DNA of 45,887 bases from JBNKHH01 sp050290245. Lineage in GTDB: Bacteria; Pseudomonadota; Alphaproteobacteria; Rhodobacterales; Rhodobacteraceae. Below are positions 33,782 through 42,461 of the stretch, piece by piece. Each line of letters opens with the position of its first letter. Position 1 is the first letter of the stretch. A program made the translations under genes and the position numbers. The stretch covers positions 1 through 45,887 of the forward strand of contig JBNKHH010000030.1 of the NCBI GenBank assembly GCA_050290245.1, given 5' to 3'. Below the pieces are notes generated by a model that searched no databases, had not been told where the DNA came from, and saw nothing but the letters and a program-made list of their open reading frames with translations.

Positions 33782-35125
33782 TCAGCCCGCTTCCCCCATC
33801 AATGTCGCGTGGATGTCTTCCGCCGCGTCGCGGCCCTCGGCAACTGCCGTCACCGTCAGGTCATCGCCCCCAAGCGCACAGTCGCCCCCGGCCCAGACAC
33901 CCGCCATGGTCGTGCGCCCCGGTCCCTCGACGGCGATCTTGGAACCGTCCAGGTTCAGCCCGCCCGGCGCGCCGTCAAGGTGCTGGCCAATGGCCTTCAA
34001 AACCTGATCGGCCTTCAGCGTGAAGGTGTCTTCGGTCATCTTCAGACCGTCCGGGCCTTCCTCGGTATAGGCGAATTCGATCCCGGTGACGTATTCGCCG
34101 CCCGTCAGCCGGATCGGAGCCGCCCCTGTAATGATCCGAACACCCTTCGAGGCCGCCAAGTCGAGTTCATATTCCGACGCCGACATGCGCTCACGCGCGC
34201 GCCGGTAGACCATGGTCACATGCTCGGCTCCCAAAAGCCGCGACTGGACCGCCGCATCCACCGCAGTCATGCCGCCACCGATCACGACCACATCGCGGCC
34301 AATGGCAAGACTGGTCAAATCGGGCGACTGTCGCAGCTCGCTGATGAAGTCGACGGCGTCACGAACATGGGCATGTTCTTCACCCTCGGTGCGCAGCGCA
34401 TTGACCCCTGCCAATCCGACACCAAGAAACACAGCATCAAAGCCGCTCTGCAACTCTTCCAGCATGATTTCGTGGCCAAGCCGCTGGCCGGTCTTCACCT
34501 CGATCCCGCCTATCTTCAAAAGCCACTCGACCTCGGCCTGGGCATACCCACCCACCGATTTGTACGAGGCGATTCCGTATTCGTTCAGACCGCCGGGCTT
34601 TTCGCGGGCATCGAACATGACCACGTCGTGCCCCTTTATGGCCAGACGGTGCGCACAGGCCAGGCCGGCTGGCCCGGCGCCCACAACGGCGACCCGCTTG
34701 CCGGTCGAGGCCGCACGGCTGAAAGGGTGCACACCGGTTTCCATCAGCGCGTCCGTCGCAAACCGTTGCAGCCGCCCGATGGCCACGGGCTGCCCCTCGG
34801 CGGCCTCGCGGACGCAGGCCTGCTCGCACAGGGTTTCGGTCGGACACACCCGTGCGCACATTCCACCCAGAATGTTTTGCTCGAGGATAGACTTGGCCGC
34901 CCCCTCCTCGTTGCCGGCCTGGATCTGGCGGATGAACAGGGGAATATCGATCGCCGTGGGGCAGGCCTCGACGCATGGGGCGTCGTAACAGAAATAACAT
35001 CTGTCGGCCGCAACATGTGCTTCATGGCGATTGAACGGCGGGTGAAGATCCCCAAAGTTCTCGTCCAGGACATTTCCAGCCAAACGTCCCGAAACGACAC
35101 CTGGCGTACGCGGCGAATTGCTCAT
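33782..35125 (-). CDS. preT: NAD-dependent dihydropyrimidine dehydrogenase, subunit PreT
   Basis: A 447-residue flavoprotein that takes electrons from NAD(P)H and passes them to PreA. The N-terminal Fe-S region has CYFCYDAPCVEACPTAIDIP and GGMCARVCPTETLCEQACVR. Two Rossmann folds follow: the FAD site VAVVGAGPAGLACAHRLA and the nucleotide site VVVIGGGMTAVDAAVQ. It resembles the N-terminal half of mammalian dihydropyrimidine dehydrogenase and GltD. The ATG at 35125 is used rather than the TTG one codon before; GGGGAG precedes it. A degenerate RutR-like palindrome lies 48 bp upstream. Confidence 0.94.
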   Translation of the reverse strand: MSNSPRTPGVVSGRLAGNVLDENFGDLHPPFNRHEAHVAADRCYFCYDAPCVEACPTAIDIPLFIRQIQAGNEEGAAKSILEQNILGGMCARVCPTETLCEQACVREAAEGQPVAIGRLQRFATDALMETGVHPFSRAASTGKRVAVVGAGPAGLACAHRLAIKGHDVVMFDAREKPGGLNEYGIASYKSVGGYAQAEVEWLLKIGGIEVKTGQRLGHEIMLEELQSGFDAVFLGVGLAGVNALRTEGEEHAHVRDAVDFISELRQSPDLTSLAIGRDVVVIGGGMTAVDAAVQSRLLGAEHVTMVYRRARERMSASEYELDLAASKGVRIITGAAPIRLTGGEYVTGIEFAYTEEGPDGLKMTEDTFTLKADQVLKAIGQHLDGAPGGLNLDGSKIAVEGPGRTTMAGVWAGGDCALGGDDLTVTAVAEGRDAAEDIHATLMGEAG

Positions 35126-35172
35126 CAACGTCTCCCCGACTTTTCTCCCATCACAGTGCCACAGGTAATTTT

Positions 35173-35188
35173 TTTATCAACTGGTAAA
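35173..35188. promoter_or_regulatory. Degenerate RutR-like operator upstream of preT
   Basis: TTTATCA-AC-TGGTAAA keeps the 7-2-7 layout of the RutR site and matches TTGACCA-NN-TGGTCAA at 11 of 14 arm positions. It lies 48 bp before the preT ATG, in the preT-accB divergent gap, so it may place preTA under the same control as the operon at 31 kb. Confidence 0.5.
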
Positions 35189-35293
35189 TTTTCAAAAACG
35201 CGGATTCTAAGACCGCTTTTCCTTGACGCGCGATACGCCTATAAGCACATCAAAGAAGAACGGCTGAATAACGGGCAGACCCGAGGGGCATAC

Positions 35294-35794
35294 ATGACCA
35301 AGCGATCGCACGACGACGACGTAGAATTCATCAAGGCTTTGGCCGAGGTTCTGAGCGAAAACGACCTTACCGAACTTCAGGTCAAACGCGACTATCCAGA
35401 CGATGGCAGTCTTAACGTGCGCGTTAGCCGGGCCAACTCGGTTGCGGCCACAGTGCAGGTTCCCGCTCCGGCACCCGTCGCGGCTCCGGCCGCTGCGCCA
35501 GCCCCTGTCGCCACACCTGCGGCCGCTCCTGCCGAAGACGCCGGCGATCCCGCATCGCTGCCCGGCGCAGTGACCTCGCCCATGGTCGGCACAGCTTATC
35601 TGTCCCCCGAACCCGGCGCCGCTGCTTTCGTCAAGATCGGCGACACGGTCAGCGAAGGCCAGACGCTTTGCATCGTCGAAGCCATGAAGACCATGAACCA
35701 AATCCCGTCGCCACGCTCCGGGACGGTGAAACGCATCCTCGTCGAGGATGGAGCACCGGTCGAATTTGGCGCCCCTCTCATGGTGGTCGAGTAA
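35294..35794 (+). CDS. accB: Biotin carboxyl carrier protein of acetyl-CoA carboxylase
   Basis: A 166-residue protein: an N-terminal helical domain (DVEFIKALAEVLSENDLTEL), an Ala/Pro linker (about 55-82) and the biotinyl domain, with the biotinylated Lys at 132 in VEAMKTMNQI. It carries carboxybiotin between AccC and the carboxyltransferase for malonyl-CoA synthesis. ATG 35294 has GAGGGG upstream; a very long upstream frame opposite preT is not coding. accC follows 4 nt after the stop. Confidence 0.96.
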   Translation: MTKRSHDDDVEFIKALAEVLSENDLTELQVKRDYPDDGSLNVRVSRANSVAATVQVPAPAPVAAPAAAPAPVATPAAAPAEDAGDPASLPGAVTSPMVGTAYLSPEPGAAAFVKIGDTVSEGQTLCIVEAMKTMNQIPSPRSGTVKRILVEDGAPVEFGAPLMVVE

Positions 35795-35798
35795 GCCC

Positions 35799-37145
35799 AT
35801 GTTCGACAAGGTCCTGATCGCAAACCGCGGAGAGATCGCCCTTCGCGTGATCCGTGCCTGCCGTGAAATGGGCATCCGCACGGTGGCTGTCCATTCGACC
35901 GCGGATGTGGATGCAATGCACGTCCGTATGGCCGATGAAAGCGTTTGCATTGGCCCGCCTCCGGGCACGCAGAGCTATCTTTCGATCCCGGCCATTATAT
36001 CGGCCTGCGAAATCACCGGCGCCCAGGCCATCCACCCAGGCTATGGCTTCCTGTCGGAAAACGCGAACTTTGTGCAGATCGTCGAAGATCACGAACTGAC
36101 CTTCATCGGCCCTACGGCGGAACACATCCGCATCATGGGCGACAAGATCACCGCCAAGGAAACCGCCAGAAACCTCGGCATCCCGGTGGTTCCCGGCTCG
36201 GACGGCGGGGTTCCTGACCTCGAAACGGCCAAAGCCATTGGCGAGGAATTCGGCTATCCCGTGATCGTCAAGGCGACGGCAGGGGGTGGCGGACGCGGCA
36301 TGAAACTGGCCAAGACCGCCGAAGACATGGAGAATGCCTTCCGAACAGCCCGCTCCGAGGCCAAATCCGCCTTTGGCAATGACGAGGTCTACATCGAGAA
36401 GTATCTCGAAAAACCGCGCCATATCGAGATCCAGGTCTTTGGCGATGGCAAGGGCAACGCCGTTCATCTGGCCGAGCGCGACTGCTCGCTCCAGCGTCGC
36501 CACCAGAAGGTCTTTGAAGAGGCTCCTGGCCCCGCCATCAGCCCCGAAGAACGTGCCTGCATCGGCAAGATCTGTGCGGACGCTGTGGCCGAACTGGGCT
36601 ATGCGGGGGCAGGCACTGTCGAGTTCCTTTACGAGGATGGCGAGTTCTATTTCATCGAAATGAACACTCGACTTCAGGTCGAACACCCGGTCACCGAAGC
36701 CATATTCGGCGTTGACCTCGTGCGCGAGCAAATCCGCGTGGCCGAGGGGCTCCCCCTGTCCTTCACGCAGGACGACCTCGAGATCAACGGCCACGCTATC
36801 GAGATCAGGATCAACGCCGAGAAACTGCCGAACTTCTCGCCATCGCCGGGCAAGGTGACGCAATATCACGTTCCGGGCGGATTGGGCGTCCGTATGGATT
36901 CAGCCATCTATGACGGCTACTCCATCCCGCCCTACTACGACTCGCTGATCGGCAAGCTGATCGTCCACGGACGCGACCGTCCCGAGGCCTTGTCCCGGCT
37001 GTCGCGCGCCCTGTCGGAACTGATCGTGGACGGTATCGACACGACTGTCCCCCTGTTCCATGCGCTTTTGCAGGAAGAGGCCGTCCAGACAGGGAACTAC
37101 AATATTCACTGGCTGGAAAAGTGGCTTGAGGCCAACCTCGAATAG
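35799..37145 (+). CDS. accC: Biotin carboxylase of acetyl-CoA carboxylase
   Basis: A 448-residue ATP-grasp enzyme that carboxylates biotin on AccB. The N-terminus MFDKVLIANRGEIALRVIRA, the glycine loop KATAGGGGRGMKLA, the metal/catalytic region FIEMNTRLQVEHPVTE and the length are standard. ATG 35799 lies 4 nt after the accB stop, showing a tight operon. aat follows 60 nt on. Confidence 0.97.
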   Translation: MFDKVLIANRGEIALRVIRACREMGIRTVAVHSTADVDAMHVRMADESVCIGPPPGTQSYLSIPAIISACEITGAQAIHPGYGFLSENANFVQIVEDHELTFIGPTAEHIRIMGDKITAKETARNLGIPVVPGSDGGVPDLETAKAIGEEFGYPVIVKATAGGGGRGMKLAKTAEDMENAFRTARSEAKSAFGNDEVYIEKYLEKPRHIEIQVFGDGKGNAVHLAERDCSLQRRHQKVFEEAPGPAISPEERACIGKICADAVAELGYAGAGTVEFLYEDGEFYFIEMNTRLQVEHPVTEAIFGVDLVREQIRVAEGLPLSFTQDDLEINGHAIEIRINAEKLPNFSPSPGKVTQYHVPGGLGVRMDSAIYDGYSIPPYYDSLIGKLIVHGRDRPEALSRLSRALSELIVDGIDTTVPLFHALLQEEAVQTGNYNIHWLEKWLEANLE

Positions 37146-37205
37146 TTCCGCGACCGACCCGCTGCCCAAGTTGGTTTCAACACTGAAATCGACCTGGGAG
37201 CTGTC

Positions 37206-37850
37206 ATGAGCGATCGCGCGTTGACCCCGGACCTTTTGCTCGGCGCTTATGCTGCGGGCGTTTTTCCCATGGCACAGACTCGCGACGACCCTGAAGTCTA
37301 TTGGGTTGACCCCACCGAACGCGGCATCCTGCCACTTTCGGGATTTCACATGTCCCGCTCCCTGGCGCGCCGTATGCGCTCAAATGCCTATCACGCCACC
37401 CTGAATGTTGCTTTTGACGACATTGTCGCGGGCTGCGCAAACCGTGACGAAACCTGGATCAACGGGACGATTCGAGACCTGGTCAGGGCTTTGCACGGCA
37501 TGGGATATGCCCACGCTTATGGCGTCTGGCGCGGTTCGGAGTTGGTTGGTGGTATGTACGGAATTTCGATCGGGGGAGCCTTTTTTGGCGAAAGCATGTT
37601 CTCCACTTCAACCGACGGGTCGAAAATGACTCTTGCCTGGGCCCTCGACCACCTGGCGCGCTGTGGCTTCACCCTGTTCGACACTCAGTTCCTTACTCCG
37701 CACCTGGCCTCACTCGGCGGCATCGAAATTCCGCGAGAGACCTATCGCGCGCAGCTTGCCCAGGCCCTTGCGGCATCGGCGGATATCCATGCGGCGGATT
37801 TGGAGATTGACCCTCAGGCCGTGGTGCAGCGGATGACCCAAACGTCATAG
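37206..37850 (+). CDS. aat: Leucyl/phenylalanyl-tRNA-protein transferase
   Basis: A 214-residue cytoplasmic enzyme adding Leu or Phe to proteins with N-terminal Lys or Arg, marking them for the ClpS-ClpAP N-degron route. Seen are LLLGAYAAGVFPMA, the family core YWVDPTERGILPL, GVWRGSELVGGMYGISIGGAFFGESMFS and FDTQFLTPHLASLGG. Its 3' end overlaps the convergent DUF2155 gene by 37 bp. It follows accC, a usual alphaproteobacterial order. Confidence 0.95.
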   Translation: MSDRALTPDLLLGAYAAGVFPMAQTRDDPEVYWVDPTERGILPLSGFHMSRSLARRMRSNAYHATLNVAFDDIVAGCANRDETWINGTIRDLVRALHGMGYAHAYGVWRGSELVGGMYGISIGGAFFGESMFSTSTDGSKMTLAWALDHLARCGFTLFDTQFLTPHLASLGGIEIPRETYRAQLAQALAASADIHAADLEIDPQAVVQRMTQTS

Positions 37851-38311
37851 CGCGGGTGATCCAGCGCGTTCAAGGCCGGGCTGGAAGCGATCATCCATCC
37901 TTCGAAGAGGACCGAGTTGCGTGCAGGATCGGTGATGGTCAACCAAGCATAGCCTTCGCCTGCCGCGTTGTCCTCGGGATAACGGCAATCTCCCACACTG
38001 ACCTCGATACGGCCGACCTGACCTGCATCGCCTATTCTCAGTTTCAAGTCGGTCACCTGGCCGGACACTTTGTCCAGCCCTTTCAATACCGCGCCGCCCC
38101 CCGACACTGTATGGACCTCATTTGCCCGGACGTCAGGAATCAAGATGCTCGACCCATCGATTGGCGAGGTCACCAACCGGCCCTGGGAATTCCCTTCGGG
38201 AAGGATGATCAATTGCCCCTGTGCGCCATTGTCCAGAGGCGAAATTGCGATGGTATCCTGGGCATGTGCCGGGGCAACCAGCATCAGGGATACAAGCAAC
38301 GCGCGCATCAT
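37814..38311 (-). CDS. DUF2155-family exported protein
   Basis: A 165-residue protein with a Sec signal peptide (MMRALLVSLMLVAPAHA-Q). The C-terminal part is the DUF2155 signature: LKGLDKVSGQVTDLKLRIG, then FEGWMIASSPALNALDHPRYDVWVIRC, with two Cys probably bridged. These periplasmic proteins have no settled function. Its ATG overlaps the mlaD stop (ATGA) and its end overlaps aat. The block NDUFA12-mlaD-DUF2155 is conserved in alphaproteobacteria. Confidence 0.92.
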   Translation of the reverse strand: MMRALLVSLMLVAPAHAQDTIAISPLDNGAQGQLIILPEGNSQGRLVTSPIDGSSILIPDVRANEVHTVSGGGAVLKGLDKVSGQVTDLKLRIGDAGQVGRIEVSVGDCRYPEDNAAGEGYAWLTITDPARNSVLFEGWMIASSPALNALDHPRYDVWVIRCTTA

Positions 38312-38760
38312 TCCGCGTCATTTCCTGCGACGAATTTCAGCAAGAGTTGCACGACCGAAATGGAACTTTGCGTATCCTCGATCTCGCTCCCCGGCTCCAG
38401 GTTCATGACAGATCCGCCCGGCAGCAATTCGACAAAGGAGCCGCCAAGCAACCCCTCGGACGATATGATCACGGCGGTATCGTCGGGCAAGACCACCTCG
38501 TCCTTCACCGAAAGCACGGTTTCCGCGCGGAACGTCTGGGGATCAAGCCGCATGTCCAAAACGGTGCCAACCTTGACGCCCGCAAGACGGACGTCAGTTC
38601 CAACGCCCACACCCTCAGCCGAACGGAACGAGGCGGAATAAGTCGCTTCCCCCGAAGCGCCAACCCCGACACCACCGACCTGGGCCATGTAGATCAAAAA
38701 GCCAGCCGCCAACGCCAGAACGCCCGCGCCCGTCAATACCTCGGTCGCATTCTCGCTCAT
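38308..38760 (-). CDS. mlaD: MlaD-family lipid-transport substrate-binding protein
   Basis: A 150-residue inner-membrane-anchored protein. One N-terminal helix (GAGVLALAAGFLIYMAQVGG) leads to the MCE domain (ATYSASFRSAEGVGVGTDVRLAGVKVGTV...IISSEGLLGGSFVELLPGG). MlaD hexamers ferry phospholipids between the membranes. The other Mla genes are not beside it, as is common in this group. It lies 5 nt after the NDUFA12 gene and overlaps the DUF2155 gene by 4 nt. Confidence 0.93.
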   Translation of the reverse strand: MSENATEVLTGAGVLALAAGFLIYMAQVGGVGVGASGEATYSASFRSAEGVGVGTDVRLAGVKVGTVLDMRLDPQTFRAETVLSVKDEVVLPDDTAVIISSEGLLGGSFVELLPGGSVMNLEPGSEIEDTQSSISVVQLLLKFVAGNDAE

Positions 38761-38765
38761 GGCGC

Positions 38766-39146
38766 TTACTCCGGCACCCAGGCCTCGTAGTCGGTACGAT
38801 CCGCCGGCTGAGCCTGCCGCAGCGACCCGGCGGGCGCATAGGCCGCAGGCGTTCCCGTCAGGTTCTCCTGGTGTGGCTTCTCCCAGGCCTTGTGCGGCAA
38901 CGGTGCCTTGGTGGGCGGCTCGTCATAGGTGTAATGCAGCCAGCCATGCCAATCCGGGTCAACCCGGCTGGCCTCGGCCTCACCATTGAAGATCACCCAA
39001 CGTCTACCGTCTTTGGACTGGTAGAAGACGTTGCCCTGGTTGTCTTCGCCGACTTTCTGACCTTTGCGCCAGGTATAGAACTGGGTGTTCAGCGTCTGGC
39101 TGTTCCACCAGGTGACGGCGCGAAGAAGCGTATTGAGAATGCCCAT
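38766..39146 (-). CDS. NDUFA12-family accessory protein of respiratory complex I
   Basis: A 126-residue protein of the NDUFA12/B17.2 family, an alphaproteobacterial accessory subunit also kept in mitochondria. The motifs seen are VGEDNQGNVFYQSKDGRRWV, the family core YNGEAEAS-type segment (IFNGEAEASRVDPDWHGWLHY) split over about 50-75, and PPTKAPLPHKAWEKPHQENL. ATG 39146 gives the family N-terminus MGILNTLLRAVTWW. It is the first gene of the NDUFA12-mlaD-DUF2155 unit. Confidence 0.93.
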   Translation of the reverse strand: MGILNTLLRAVTWWNSQTLNTQFYTWRKGQKVGEDNQGNVFYQSKDGRRWVIFNGEAEASRVDPDWHGWLHYTYDEPPTKAPLPHKAWEKPHQENLTGTPAAYAPAGSLRQAQPADRTDYEAWVPE

Positions 39147-39280
39147 GTCGGACCTTTCTGATTGCCTTGGCATGGATATGCCGCAAGCCCGCGCCGAGGT
39201 CCAGAGAAACGCGGCTTTTCCGGCGAATTCGCGCTAATTCGCCCCATTCCTGTGCGTGCCAGTATGCCGACTGGCCACAG

Positions 39281-39661
39281 CTATTTGGGCAACCGAGCGG
39301 TAACCTCGATTTCGATCTTCATTTCGGGTTCCTGCAAGCCGGCCGAAATCATCATTGCCGCCGGACGCGCCCTGGCAAAGGCTTTCGACGTGATCGGCCA
39401 ACAAACCGGCCACTCCTTGGGATCGGGCACGACATAAGTGACCCGAACGACGTCATCCAGGCTTGCGCCCGCCTCGGTCAGGGCCCTTTCGATCGTGGCC
39501 AGGGTATTGCGGCATTGATCAGCGATACCGTCCGGCATGGACATCGTCGCATAGTCATACCCCGTGGTTCCGGAAACGAAGACCCAGCCGTCTGCGACGA
39601 CGGCGCGCGAATATCCGATCTTTTCCTCGAAGGGCGATCCGGTCGAAACGTGCTGTACCAT
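39281..39661 (-). CDS. RidA-family protein
   Basis: A 126-residue member of the RidA/YjgF/YER057c family, which hydrolyse reactive enamines and imines. Seen are SRAVVADGWVFVSGTTGYDY, QCRNTLATIERALTEAGASLDDVVRVTYVV and the terminal EIEVTARLPK. The usual C-terminal Arg of true RidA (the carboxylate binder, in the RxxxP-type segment) appears here as FARARPAAMM. ATG 39661 gives the normal family start; the frame opens at GTG 39700, directly after the stop of the preceding gene. Confidence 0.9.
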   Translation of the reverse strand: MVQHVSTGSPFEEKIGYSRAVVADGWVFVSGTTGYDYATMSMPDGIADQCRNTLATIERALTEAGASLDDVVRVTYVVPDPKEWPVCWPITSKAFARARPAAMMISAGLQEPEMKIEIEVTARLPK

Positions 39662-39700
39662 GGCGCGACATTTCTCCGGGCTTTGCGGAATGTCCAGCAC

Positions 39701-40330
39701 CTATTTCACCGGACGCGTTACCGTCTTTTCGATACCAGAATAAAACAATCGGTCTGCGGTTGAATTCGTCCAGAAGCCGTCAAACCCCCAGTTCGGCATG
39801 GACCAGATACATCTCGATAGCGTCGGATCGCGCGAGGCGGGATCGACATAGATTGCATCGGGGCTCATCGACATCCAGAACAGGTTGGCCAGCAGAATGG
39901 TGATGACCGCCTCTTCCAGCGAAGTGTCGTCCAAACGGCGCCATGTATCCCGGTCACCGCCGTCCATCCAGTCGCCACGGACATGCAGACGATCATCCCC
40001 CAGGCGGAATCCCAAGGAAAACACGCCCTGGTTTTCGACCAGAAAGATGACCGGCTCATCGGCTGTAAACACATAGTCCCGCGGATCGACGAAGGCGTCC
40101 TGCACTTCGAATAGGTGCTGCGCCCTCATCGGCGGCTCGGGTTCGCACCAGTAGGGATGGCTCGCACCATCACCATCCCAAATGGCCCCAAGGCGCTCAC
40201 CCAATCGGCTCAAGGTCGGCGGCAGGCCGTCGACAGGTCTTGACCAGGGGAAATCACGATCAACACCGCAAAACGAACGCAAAAAATCGCAAGCATCATC
40301 GATACTTGCGATCCTTGTTTCATCCACCAA
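39701..40330 (-). CDS. Hypothetical protein (possibly SUKH/SMI1-like)
   Basis: A 209-residue soluble protein rich in Trp, Asp and Arg. The order LPPTLSRLGERLGAIW, YVFTADEPVIFLVENQGVFSLGFRL and the Trp-rich C-terminal part (SMPNWGFDGFWTNS) is reminiscent of SMI1/KNR4 (SUKH) domains found in many immunity proteins, but the match by eye is weak. The frame begins at TTG 40330 with GTG one codon later (40327); AGGG lies 8-11 nt upstream. It starts 4 nt after the clpX stop and runs on towards ridA, so it may share transcription. No toxin gene is beside it. Confidence 0.65.
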   Translation of the reverse strand: MVDETRIASIDDACDFLRSFCGVDRDFPWSRPVDGLPPTLSRLGERLGAIWDGDGASHPYWCEPEPPMRAQHLFEVQDAFVDPRDYVFTADEPVIFLVENQGVFSLGFRLGDDRLHVRGDWMDGGDRDTWRRLDDTSLEEAVITILLANLFWMSMSPDAIYVDPASRDPTLSRCIWSMPNWGFDGFWTNSTADRLFYSGIEKTVTRPVK

Positions 40331-40334
40331 GAGA

Positions 40335-41594
40335 TTACCCTGCGCTTGCGGGCTCTTTCTTGTTGTCGGCGTGGATCATCAACGGCTTGGCGTCGGCGTT
40401 CACAGCCTCTTCGTTGACGACAACCTCGGTCACGCTGTCCATGGCGGGCAACTCGAACATCGTATCCAACAGGATATTTTCCATGATCGACCGCAGGCCA
40501 CGCGCGCCGGTTTTCCGCTGAATTGCCTTTTTTGCAATCGCGCTCAACGCATCCTCGGTAAAGGTCAACTTGGCGTCTTCCAACTCGAAAAGGCGCTGAT
40601 ACTGTTTGACCAATGCGTTCTTCGGCTCGGTCAGGATGATGACCAGCGCGTCTTCATCCAGGTCTTCCAATGTTGCGATCACCGGCAGACGACCAACGAA
40701 TTCCGGGATCAGGCCAAACTTCAACAGGTCCTCGGGCTCAAGGTCCTTGAAGTGTTCACCGACGGATTTCTCGTTTGGGTCGCGCACATCGGCACCAAAG
40801 CCCATGGCCGAACCTTTGCCGCGCTGTGCGATGATCTTGTCCAGACCTGCGAACGCACCACCGCAGATGAACAGGATGTTCGTTGTATCGACCTGCAGGA
40901 ATTCCTGCTGCGGATGCTTGCGGCCGCCCTGCGGCGGAACGCTGGCAACCGTGCCTTCCATGATCTTCAGAAGCGCCTGCTGCACGCCCTCGCCCGACAC
41001 GTCACGGGTGATCGACGGATTGTCCGACTTGCGCGTGATCTTGTCGACCTCGTCGATATAGACGATGCCGCGCTGCGCCCGCTCTACATTGTACTCCGAA
41101 GCTTGCAACAGCTTCAAAATGATATTCTCGACATCTTCACCGACATAACCCGCCTCCGTCAGCGTGGTTGCGTCGGCCATGGTGAAAGGCACGTCAAGGA
41201 TCCGGGCGAGGGTTTGCGCCAGAAGCGTTTTGCCGCAGCCGGTCGGGCCAATCAAAAGAATGTTCGACTTGGCGAGTTCAATCTCGGATTTTCCGGCGTT
41301 ATTCAGGCGCTTGTAGTGGTTATGGACCGCCACGGAGAGGACGCGCTTGGCATGCGCCTGGCCAATGACATAGTCATCGAGAACATCGCAGATTTCCTGG
41401 GGCGTCGGCACGCCGTCCGATGATTTCAGCCCCGACGATTTGGTTTCTTCGCGGATGATATCCATGCAAAGCTCGACGCATTCATCACAAATGAACACGG
41501 TCGGTCCGGCAATCAGTTTGCGGACTTCGTGCTGACTTTTCCCGCAAAATGAACAGTACAAAGTGTTTTTACTGTCGCCAGAATTGTTCGCCAT
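40335..41594 (-). CDS. clpX: ATP-dependent Clp protease ATPase subunit ClpX
   Basis: A 419-residue AAA+ unfoldase. The N-terminal zinc-binding domain has Cys14, Cys17, Cys36 and Cys39. Walker A is LIGPTGCGKT, Walker B IVYIDEVDKI, the pore-loop region is GYVGEDVENI, the IGF loop for docking on ClpP is near ALGF-type LIPEFVGRLPV, and the sensor-2 region is KKAIQRKTGARGLRS. It feeds substrates to ClpP, encoded upstream in the same direction (116 nt gap). Confidence 0.98.
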   Translation of the reverse strand: MANNSGDSKNTLYCSFCGKSQHEVRKLIAGPTVFICDECVELCMDIIREETKSSGLKSSDGVPTPQEICDVLDDYVIGQAHAKRVLSVAVHNHYKRLNNAGKSEIELAKSNILLIGPTGCGKTLLAQTLARILDVPFTMADATTLTEAGYVGEDVENIILKLLQASEYNVERAQRGIVYIDEVDKITRKSDNPSITRDVSGEGVQQALLKIMEGTVASVPPQGGRKHPQQEFLQVDTTNILFICGGAFAGLDKIIAQRGKGSAMGFGADVRDPNEKSVGEHFKDLEPEDLLKFGLIPEFVGRLPVIATLEDLDEDALVIILTEPKNALVKQYQRLFELEDAKLTFTEDALSAIAKKAIQRKTGARGLRSIMENILLDTMFELPAMDSVTEVVVNEEAVNADAKPLMIHADNKKEPASAG

Positions 41595-41710
41595 GGCCTA
41601 AACCTTTTCTCAACGCCAACCTGCTCACGCGGCGCCAATCTTCATTTCCAAAATCCTAAGCGAGCAGCAAAGGCGGCACAACGGCTAATTCAAATCAGCC
41701 TTAAGAGCCC

Positions 41711-42340
41711 TCAAGCACCGTCACTTTCAGGTTTCTCGCGGGTGTCGACGATTTCATCAATCAACCCCCACTCTTTCGCCTCGGTCGGGTTCATGAAGTT
41801 GTCCCGTTCCAGGGCTTCTTCTACACTTTCCAACGACTGGCTCGTGTGCTTCACGTAGATTTCATTCAGCTGCCGCTTCAATCGTTCTGTGTGACGGGCA
41901 TGGATCATGATATCCGTCGCCTGCCCCTGATACCCTCCGGACGGTTGATGAACCATGATCGACGAGTTCGGCAACGACAGGCGCATGCCCTTTTCACCCG
42001 CAGCAAGCAAGAGCGAGCCCATCGACGCCGCCTGTCCGACGACCAAAGTCGCAATCTTCGGCCGGATGTACTGCATCGTGTCATAGATCGACAGACCCGA
42101 GGTCACCACGCCACCCGGGCTGTTGATATACATCGAGATTTCCTTGGACGGATTTTCCGCCTCGAGGTGCAAAAGCTGGGCCACGACCAATTGGCTCATC
42201 CCATCGTGAACCGGACCATTCACGAAAACGATCCGCTCTTTCAGAAGCCGCGAGAAGATATCATAGGCGCGCTCGCCCCGACTGGTCTGTTCAACGACCA
42301 TCGGAACAAGGTTCATGTAGGTTTCAACTGGGTCTCTCAT
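41711..42340 (-). CDS. clpP: ATP-dependent Clp protease proteolytic subunit ClpP
   Basis: A 209-residue serine protease with catalytic triad Ser106 (GQAASMGSLLL), His131 (MVHQPSGGYQGQ) and Asp180. The N-terminal MRDPVETYMNLVPMVVEQTSRGERAYDIFS is normal and no long propeptide is seen. It forms the 14-mer chamber used by ClpX and ClpA. It is followed by clpX, the usual alphaproteobacterial order. Confidence 0.98.
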   Translation of the reverse strand: MRDPVETYMNLVPMVVEQTSRGERAYDIFSRLLKERIVFVNGPVHDGMSQLVVAQLLHLEAENPSKEISMYINSPGGVVTSGLSIYDTMQYIRPKIATLVVGQAASMGSLLLAAGEKGMRLSLPNSSIMVHQPSGGYQGQATDIMIHARHTERLKRQLNEIYVKHTSQSLESVEEALERDNFMNPTEAKEWGLIDEIVDTREKPESDGA

Positions 42341-42461
42341 TTGCCGTGCCTGCCTCTCTATCGCTCGCGGTATTACGCGTTGGATCTTGCCAGAGTCTTA
42401 GTGACGCTGAAAGATGGCTGCAAGAGCACGCGGCCAATAGAAATCATCAAGTGAAAGCCGA

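Noticed and set aside
33593..35293. Long plus-strand frame running opposite preT into accB
   Set aside because: Only the part from 35294 has family homology and a ribosome site; the upstream part is antisense shadow.
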